In this document: positions 6,897-10,694 of the stretch, piece after piece
Numbering within the stretch: the stretch's first letter is position 1
How the letters are laid out: every line of letters begins with the position of its first letter
Source of the DNA: JADJLQ01 sp964405735
GTDB lineage: Bacteria; Bacteroidota; Bacteroidia; Chitinophagales; Saprospiraceae
Direction: 5' to 3'
Length of the DNA stretch: 10,694 bases
Assembly (NCBI GenBank): GCA_964405735.1
Contig: CAYOPD010000136.1
Coordinates: 1-10,694 of the forward strand
The notes under the pieces: model-generated
Seen by the model: the letters and a program-made list of their open reading frames with translations, nothing else
Told to the model about the DNA's origin: nothing
The model's database searches: none
Position numbers and translations under genes: made by a program

Positions 6897-7469
6897 TTAA
6901 TAGATATAGGGAATAAGTTTATTACTATTCTGCTTGTACGAGGTGTATTCTTGACCAAATTGGGACGTCAAAACGGCTTCTTCCGTTATAATTCGTTTAA
7001 ATACAGCAAAAACGGGAAGGATAAGCAGTATTAATAAACATATCCAGTTCTGCATGATTAACCCTAATCCTGAATAGTACAAAATCAAGGCGCTGTAACT
7101 CGGATGCCTTATATATTTGAATAAGCCATTGGTTATTAAGGAGTGTCCTTTTATGATGGATACTTTGACGGTAAATGCTGCACCCATGCTCACCACCACC
7201 ATCCATCGCAATATCAACCCGGTAATTACAAAAAGGTGTCCGAAATAAATTATAAAAACAGGATATTTTACGCGTCCACACTCAGAAAAATACAGAAGAA
7301 TGCTTGAAATTAAAGCAATTAGAATCAGTGTTCTCAATAAGAAAAGGGTTCCATGATCTTGAACAGAAACGGTTTGGCCACGTTCGCTTTTTTTAAATAT
7401 GTTAATGCATATTCCGGAAAGTGAAATCAAACTCACGGCTATAAGTACGGGTAGATTCGGTTTTTCCAT
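6897..7469 (-). CDS. Isoprenylcysteine carboxyl methyltransferase (ICMT)/PEMT-type membrane methyltransferase
   Basis: About 190 aa from the ATG at 7469. A TTG at 7505 would add 12 residues (MDYIHKVKYRGL), but the hydrophobic first segment begins right after the ATG. Several membrane segments are followed by the typical SAM-binding block of this superfamily: RWMVVVSMGAAFT (88-100), GLFKYIRHPSYSA (115-127) with the Arg-His-Pro core, and RIITEEAVL...FGQEYTSYK (159-179). The enzymes methylate isoprenoid or lipid substrates at the membrane: carboxyl groups in ICMT, amino groups in PEMT. It is the only minus-strand gene in the AT-rich block, convergent with the CarS-like gene and divergent from the CDP-alcohol transferase. 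Substrate unknown; a final methylation of the block's product is a guess. Confidence 0.8.
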   Translation of the reverse strand: MEKPNLPVLIAVSLISLSGICINIFKKSERGQTVSVQDHGTLFLLRTLILIALISSILLYFSECGRVKYPVFIIYFGHLFVITGLILRWMVVVSMGAAFTVKVSIIKGHSLITNGLFKYIRHPSYSALILYYSGLGLIMQNWICLLILLILPVFAVFKRIITEEAVLTSQFGQEYTSYKQNSNKLIPYIY

Positions 7470-7572
7470 TAGACCGCGGTATTTTACTTTATGAATATAA
7501 TCCAATATTGTTATCCGTTTAAAGTATTGTGGGTTTTACTGTTTTAAAGGCAAAAGATATCTGTATTTTAAT

Positions 7573-7580
7573 TAGATTTG
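7573..7580 (+). promoter_or_regulatory. Exact TAnnTTTG element immediately before the CDP-alcohol transferase ATG
   Basis: TAGATTTG ends six bases before the ATG at 7587. If used, transcription would start at or within a few bases of the start codon, giving a leaderless or near-leaderless message. It also covers the TTG at 7578, which makes that codon an unlikely start. Confidence 0.4.
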
Positions 7581-7586
7581 GACAAT

Positions 7587-8174
7587 ATGAAGTATAGAAT
7601 ACCGCTCAACCTTCCCAATATCCTTTCTTTATACCGCTTGTGCTCCTTCCCATTTATCTTAATTATTGCATGGAAGGGGAATGAGGGGCTTTTTGTTTTG
7701 TTGCTTTGCATAAATCTCATTACAGACATTTTAGACGGTCTGATCGCCAGGGTTTTTAATCTGATGACCGAGATGGGTGCAAAAATCGATTCCCTTGCGG
7801 ATGTGGGTACCTATATCCTTGCCTTTCTTGGGATAGGGCTATTTAAGTGGGAGGAATTTCAGCCGCACTTGTTTTCCTTTTTATTGTTCATAAGTTTATT
7901 CCTTGTCTGTAATGTCCTTTCACTCATAAAATTTGGCCGATTTCCAAGCCTGCACCTCTATTCCTGGAAGATCGGTGGTTATATACAAGGCCTATTCTTT
8001 TTTATCCTCTTTGTATTTGAATTTTATACCCCATTATATTTTTTTATGATCACCTGGGGAATCCTTTCCTTTATTGAGCATTTAATGGTTCAGTTTATCC
8101 TCCCGGAGATGCGCTCGAATTCGAAAGGCATCTATTGGGTACTCAAAGAAAGGGGTTCTATTGCCAGAAAGTAA
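7587..8174 (+). CDS. CDP-alcohol phosphatidyltransferase family membrane enzyme
   Basis: 195 aa from the ATG at 7587; an in-frame TTG at 7578 would add three residues. The complete family signature D-x2-D-G-x2-A-R-x8-G-x3-D-x3-D is present, with Asp47, Asp50, Gly51, Ala54, Arg55, Gly64, Asp68 and Asp72, preceded by NLPNILSLYRL (8-18). About six hydrophobic segments follow the normal topology. These enzymes swap CMP from a CDP-activated lipid or alcohol for a second alcohol, forming phosphodiester-linked phospholipids such as phosphatidylglycerophosphate, phosphatidylserine or inositol lipids. The sequence does not identify the acceptor; it is not an obvious PgsA or PssA. Lying beside the CarS-like CTP transferase, it could be the next step of the same pathway. 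Possible stem-loops follow the stop. Confidence 0.88.
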   Translation: MKYRIPLNLPNILSLYRLCSFPFILIIAWKGNEGLFVLLLCINLITDILDGLIARVFNLMTEMGAKIDSLADVGTYILAFLGIGLFKWEEFQPHLFSFLLFISLFLVCNVLSLIKFGRFPSLHLYSWKIGGYIQGLFFFILFVFEFYTPLYFFMITWGILSFIEHLMVQFILPEMRSNSKGIYWVLKERGSIARK

Positions 8175-8209
8175 ATAATCGGAATATAATTGGAAAATGT
8201 CAATTACGT

Positions 8210-8229
8210 ACTTCTAACCGACCAGAAGT
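8210..8229. repeat. Short inverted repeat after the CDP-alcohol transferase gene
   Basis: ACTTCT (8210-8215) and AGAAGT (8224-8229) form a six-base stem with an eight-base loop 35 bases after the stop. A second small stem, GCATG/CGTGC around TAAAA, follows near 8250. Either could end the transcript, but both are weak and lack a clean U-tract. I see no gene in the rest of 8175-8291. Confidence 0.25.
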
Positions 8230-8291
8230 TTAATGAATCAGAATAAAGCATGTAAAACGTGCATTCTATTTTCTATAGGGTGTTAAAATAA

Positions 8292-8320
8292 AAGGAGTTG
8301 TGGAAATCACACAACTCCTT
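8292..8320 (-). terminator. Rho-independent terminator of tRNA-Ala
   Basis: AAGGAGTTGTG (8292-8302) and CACAACTCCTT (8310-8320) form a perfect 11-base stem with a seven-base loop. Read on the minus strand, it is followed by TTATTTTAA-type T-rich sequence. It starts 10 bases beyond the tRNA 3' end. It belongs to the chromosomal tRNA transcript and marks the host side of the junction. Confidence 0.75.
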
Positions 8321-8329
8321 AATAATCAG

Positions 8330-8376
8330 TGGAGAATAAGGGAGTCGAACCCTTGACCCCCTGCTTGCAAAGCAGA
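8330..8376 (-). pseudogene. 3' portion of tRNA-Ala(UGC), attachment-site fragment of an integrative element
   Basis: On the minus strand the anticodon arm reads TCTGC-TTTGCAA-GCAGG (anticodon TGC, Ala), followed by the GGGTC variable loop, a T-arm AAGGG-TTCGACT-CCCTT, and the acceptor strand ATTCTCC with discriminator A. The U at position 70 fits the G3:U70 identity pair of tRNA-Ala. The D-arm and 5' acceptor strand are missing: upstream (8377 onward) the sequence is unrelated and no matching 5' half occurs within 200 bases. This is the pattern left when an element integrates into the anticodon region of a tRNA gene, with the integrase gene next to it. An intact, rebuilt copy is predicted at the far end of the element. 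The fragment itself should not give a functional tRNA. Confidence 0.82.
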
Positions 8377-8486
8377 AAATATCATTTTTTGATCTTACTC
8401 TTTTTATCCTGATTTCCTTACTACCACGCTGAAAAGCCCTAATTTCATTGGCTTTTACGACTATCGTTATTTATGGAATATCTGCC

Positions 8487-8543
8487 TATGTTTTGGCAAA
8501 TTTTTTGGCAAATCGTTAAGATGACCCGAAATTTGCCAAAAAA
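8487..8543 (+). repeat. Direct and inverted TTTTGGCAAAT repeats upstream of the integrase gene
   Basis: TTTTGGCAAAT occurs twice in direct orientation (8491-8501 and 8503-8513) and once inverted (ATTTGCCAAAA, 8531-8541). The second copy and the inverted copy form a perfect 13-base inverted repeat (8501-8513 and 8531-8543) with a 17-base spacer, ending 11 bases before the integrase ATG. A promoter-like TATGTTTTG, one base longer than TAnnTTTG, overlaps the first copy at 8487-8495. Likely roles are integrase or excisionase arm-binding sites of the attachment region, or an operator for the integrase. The rest of 8377-8486 shows no gene. Confidence 0.6.
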
Positions 8544-8554
8544 GCATAAAGGAC

Positions 8555-9817
8555 ATGAACGAAACCCGGCCGAAGGTCGACCTTACTTTAGACGGAAGGC
8601 GGCCAAAAAATGATGGTACATTTCCTGTTAAACTTTACATCTACGATCCAGCAACAACCAAGTCAAAACGGTATTCTACGACCTTCTCCTTTGTTCCGGA
8701 GGAGTTTAATAGTATCTGGTTGACCAAGAGGCCCCGGGCAATCTACCATGCCATCAGGGAGCAATTGGATGCCATTATTTCAAAAGCGGAAAGCGACCTG
8801 GAAGGAATCCACCCATTCAGTTTTGAAGCCTATGAGGCCAAGTTGTTCCGGCCATCGGCGGAGGGACAAAATGTTTTCTGGCATTACGACGATCGCATCC
8901 GAAACCTTAAAGAACTGAAACAGATCGGCAATGCATCCTGGTATGAATGTTCCAAAAAGTCTCTGCAACGATTTCTGGAGCATCAGAAAGACCGAAATAT
9001 CGACAGGCTGACCTTTGACCGCATTTCGCCTAAATGGCTCCGGCAATACGAATTTTTCATGCAGGAGTCCGGCAAGTCCAAAACCACGATCGCCATGTAT
9101 CTAAGGGCCCTCCGGGCCATCTTTGTCGATGCGATCAAAACTGGGTATATCGACAGGTCCCAGCACCCTTTCGGAGAGGGCAAATATGAATTGAAGGAAG
9201 GCGGCAAAGTAAAAAAGGCCCTAACCAGGGAGGAACTGAAATTATTGTACACCAGCGAACCTGCCAACCCGGAACAGCAGAAAGCGAAGGACTTTTGGTT
9301 TTTCTCTTACCTGTGCAATGGAATGAATGTAAAGGATATTATCAACCTCCGGTATGGACAGGTCGGCAAAGACAGTTTTGTATTTGAAAGAATCAAAACC
9401 AAAAACACCAACCGGCAGAACCAACCAATCCAGGTATTTCTTAACGATCATGTCCGGTATGTAATTCAGCAATACGGCAACCCGGCAACTGGCCGCCCAA
9501 ACCAACTGGTTTTCCCAAGCCTATCGGAAACGGACAGCGCGGAACGGCAACACAGCAAAACTCATGCTTTCACCCGGTTTATCAACCAGCATATAAAAAA
9601 ACTGGCATTGGCCAACGGTATCACCGGAGAGATCAGCACCTATTTTGCCCGCCATAGCTTCGCGACCGGATTAATCCGCAACGGTAAGCCGATTGCCTTC
9701 GTCCAGGAAGCCCTGGGCCATGCCTCCAGCAAGACCACCCAAAACTATATCGCTGGATTTCTGCATGATGAAAAGAAGGAAACTTCCGAAGCTACCTACC
9801 AGGATTTGATTTCTTAA
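8555..9817 (+). CDS. Tyrosine recombinase/integrase (Bacteroidota type)
   Basis: A 420-aa site-specific recombinase predicted to integrate and excise the element at tRNA-Ala. It has an N-terminal arm-binding domain (about 5-55, starting KVDLTLDGRRPKNDGTFPVK), a SAM-like core-binding domain (about 105-205), and a catalytic domain (about 222-402). Catalytic features visible are Lys281 in ERIKTKN, the Y-x-x-R box TYFARHSFATGL with Arg366, His389 in EALGHAS, and nucleophile Tyr398 in TTQNYIAGF. Tyr363 sits where many families have His. The first catalytic Arg is not obvious: the TGxR-like position reads CNGMNVKDI (254-262), a form I associate with one Bacteroidota integrase subgroup. A good ribosome-binding site, AAAGGA, lies just before the ATG. 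The gene looks intact and is GC-richer than its neighbours. Confidence 0.93.
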   Translation: MNETRPKVDLTLDGRRPKNDGTFPVKLYIYDPATTKSKRYSTTFSFVPEEFNSIWLTKRPRAIYHAIREQLDAIISKAESDLEGIHPFSFEAYEAKLFRPSAEGQNVFWHYDDRIRNLKELKQIGNASWYECSKKSLQRFLEHQKDRNIDRLTFDRISPKWLRQYEFFMQESGKSKTTIAMYLRALRAIFVDAIKTGYIDRSQHPFGEGKYELKEGGKVKKALTREELKLLYTSEPANPEQQKAKDFWFFSYLCNGMNVKDIINLRYGQVGKDSFVFERIKTKNTNRQNQPIQVFLNDHVRYVIQQYGNPATGRPNQLVFPSLSETDSAERQHSKTHAFTRFINQHIKKLALANGITGEISTYFARHSFATGLIRNGKPIAFVQEALGHASSKTTQNYIAGFLHDEKKETSEATYQDLIS

Positions 9818-9840
9818 CTTTAGGGGAAAGTATAAAGGAC

Positions 9841-10536
9841 ATGATTAACGATTATCAGATGGGTACTTATAATGACGTCCTCGACAAACTCATGGACGCT
9901 AAAAATCCCGAACTGATGCTCAGAGAATTAATTGCTGAACGAGGGACGCCGTTTATCACAGAGGACATGATTTTCTTGATCGAGATGAGAGAAGGTAAAG
10001 AAGATGCTCGAATGAACAATATTTTATTGGCGAATCCGGAACTTGAATTATCCAATTTCCCATCATACCATAAAAGAAAGGATAGATTGACATTGATTCA
10101 AGAGTTATTCGAAAAGATAGGAACCGAAACTCTGGATATGATAGGTCGGCGAAAACCAAGTCTGGAAAAAGACAGCCCTTATAAAAAAGAAAACCCCACC
10201 ATCCCAAAACCTAAAGGCAGAATAAAAACAATACACCATGTATTAGCGTATTATTTCAATTGCTCCGTAATGGGGAAATCTTTACCTGAAGCATCTGAAA
10301 AGACAAAGTTAGAAGGTATTTGGGCAGAGAAAAAGGCAAGAAAGCCGGATGATCCTGATTATAAATGGGCCCCGAATTCATTTTATAAAAACTACTGCAA
10401 AATAACAGTCAACGACTTAAATTCTAAAAAAGCGCTCAACGAAAAAGCGGGGAAGAATTGGGGCGAAATAGTAATATATCTTTCTGAATATCCCGATGAA
10501 GTTCGTAACTATTTGAAAGACAAGAAACTAATATAA
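9841..10536 (+). CDS. Hypothetical protein next to integrase
   Basis: A 231-aa protein I do not recognise. It is soluble, highly charged and Lys/Glu-rich, with no signal peptide or membrane segment. The N-terminal part (1-100) looks helical. A Pro/Lys-rich linker (about 108-136) separates it from a C-terminal part (about 137-231) containing IHHVLAYYFNC, a Trp-rich stretch and a final amphipathic WGEIVIYLSEYPDEVRNYL. It starts 23 bases after the integrase stop. Its start region shares the 13 bases ATAAAGGACATGA with that of the integrase, which confirms this ATG. It is AT-rich, unlike the integrase (35% GC in one hand-counted 60-base line against 62%). Its position suggests an element-specific role, perhaps accessory to recombination or regulation, but no function can be assigned. 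Confidence 0.7.
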   Translation: MINDYQMGTYNDVLDKLMDAKNPELMLRELIAERGTPFITEDMIFLIEMREGKEDARMNNILLANPELELSNFPSYHKRKDRLTLIQELFEKIGTETLDMIGRRKPSLEKDSPYKKENPTIPKPKGRIKTIHHVLAYYFNCSVMGKSLPEASEKTKLEGIWAEKKARKPDDPDYKWAPNSFYKNYCKITVNDLNSKKALNEKAGKNWGEIVIYLSEYPDEVRNYLKDKKLI

Positions 10537-10591
10537 GGCGAAACTGGGGGCGGAAAAAAGGGCAGCGCCCCGAAAATGCCCCGATTAGCAT

Positions 10592-10621
10592 TGCATCATA
10601 TAAATTTTTAAATATGATGCA
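10592..10621. promoter_or_regulatory. Perfect 10-base inverted repeat overlapping the start of the next gene
   Basis: TGCATCATAT (10592-10601) and ATATGATGCA (10612-10621) are exact reverse complements separated by the ten-base AT spacer AAATTTTTAA. The right arm contains both candidate ATG codons of the gene starting at 10614. It could be an autoregulatory operator for the HTH protein, or an RNA hairpin that hides the start codon. Confidence 0.55.
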
Positions 10622-10694
10622 TAATCTAATTCTAAGCCCGATCGATCCGGATTATCTGATCGAAACAATTTCTACACGAGCAGCGGACCGCGTC
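10614..10694 (+). CDS. Probable helix-turn-helix (excisionase-like) protein, N-terminal fragment cut by window edge
   Basis: Twenty-seven codons run to the window end, starting MMHNLILSPIDPDYLIETIS. This resembles the N-terminus of small MerR/HTH_17-type DNA-binding proteins found beside integrases in Bacteroidota elements, where a short 'LILSPI' strand and a helix precede the HTH. The call rests on the first residues and the position only; the HTH itself lies beyond the window. The start may be the ATG at 10614 or the next one at 10617. A perfect inverted repeat covers both. Confidence 0.5.
   Translation, partial: MMHNLILSPIDPDYLIETISTRAADRV

Larger units (their letters stand above)
8331..10694. 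mobile_element. Left end of a tRNA-Ala-integrated element (integrative element or genomic island), continuing beyond the window
   Basis: The element boundary is the truncated tRNA-Ala. It is followed by a repeat-rich leader, a tyrosine integrase reading away from the junction, an unrecognised gene, and the start of a probable small HTH/excisionase-like gene. This order is typical of Bacteroidota integrative elements. The integrase lies at the end carrying only the tRNA 3' fragment, so the rebuilt tRNA should lie at the other end. No conjugation or cargo genes are within view, so its size and type are unknown. Confidence 0.72.

Noticed and set aside
8377..8560. Split tRNA-Ala with an intron, so that the tRNA would be functional
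   Set aside because: No 5' acceptor strand or D-arm sequence was found on the minus strand in the following bases, and an integrase lies directly adjacent, so an integration junction explains it better.
10547..10571. GGGGCG...CGCCCC stem as terminator of the unknown gene
   Set aside because: The stem is six bases with a 13-base loop and no T-tract follows; kept only as a weak possibility.
1..10694. CRISPR arrays, insertion sequences, rRNA, riboswitches
   Set aside because: No regularly spaced repeats, transposase genes, rRNA sequence or known riboswitch core were seen on either strand.

Overview
The window reads as a chromosomal segment of a Bacteroidota bacterium. The signs are protein-family resemblances (type B ribosomal protein L31, an S6 start beginning MRQFEVTFIVDPVL, a Bacteroidota-style tyrosine recombinase), several TAnnTTTG promoter elements of the kind known from this phylum, and mostly weak Shine-Dalgarno sequences. 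I cannot fix the genus; a Saprospiria- or Chitinophagia-like lineage is only a guess.

Layout. (1) 1-3000, mostly minus strand, GC-richer: the first codons of rpsF at the left edge, then pgi and manA as a two-gene unit (glucose-6-P to fructose-6-P to mannose-6-P) overlapping by one base. (2) 3041-3704, plus strand: yraN (UPF0102 nuclease-like) and rpmE2 (L31 type B) with a candidate terminator. (3) 3929-8174, clearly AT-richer: an unusual lipid/isoprenoid-flavoured block. It holds a short upstream ORF, a fusion of a class I HMG-CoA reductase domain to an aminoglycoside phosphotransferase/choline kinase-fold kinase, an overlapping archaeal-type CarS (CDP-archaeol synthase family) membrane protein, an oppositely oriented ICMT/PEMT-type membrane methyltransferase, and a CDP-alcohol phosphatidyltransferase. 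Together these suggest an undescribed phospholipid or headgroup pathway: thioester reduction to an alcohol, phosphorylation, CTP activation of a lipid or alcohol, phosphodiester formation, and perhaps methylation. (4) 8292-10694: a tRNA-Ala(UGC) terminator and the 3' 47 bases of that tRNA on the minus strand, then a repeat-rich leader, a tyrosine integrase, an unrecognised 231-aa protein and the start of a probable helix-turn-helix protein. This is the left end of an integrative element inserted in tRNA-Ala; the rebuilt tRNA should lie beyond the right edge.

The main point of interest is region 3. The HMG-CoA reductase-kinase fusion carries the catalytic residues of both enzymes and is translationally coupled to a CTP-transferase family usually associated with archaeal lipids. 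No other mevalonate-pathway gene is visible, so the end product need not be ordinary isoprenoid precursor. Its substrate assignments are inference.
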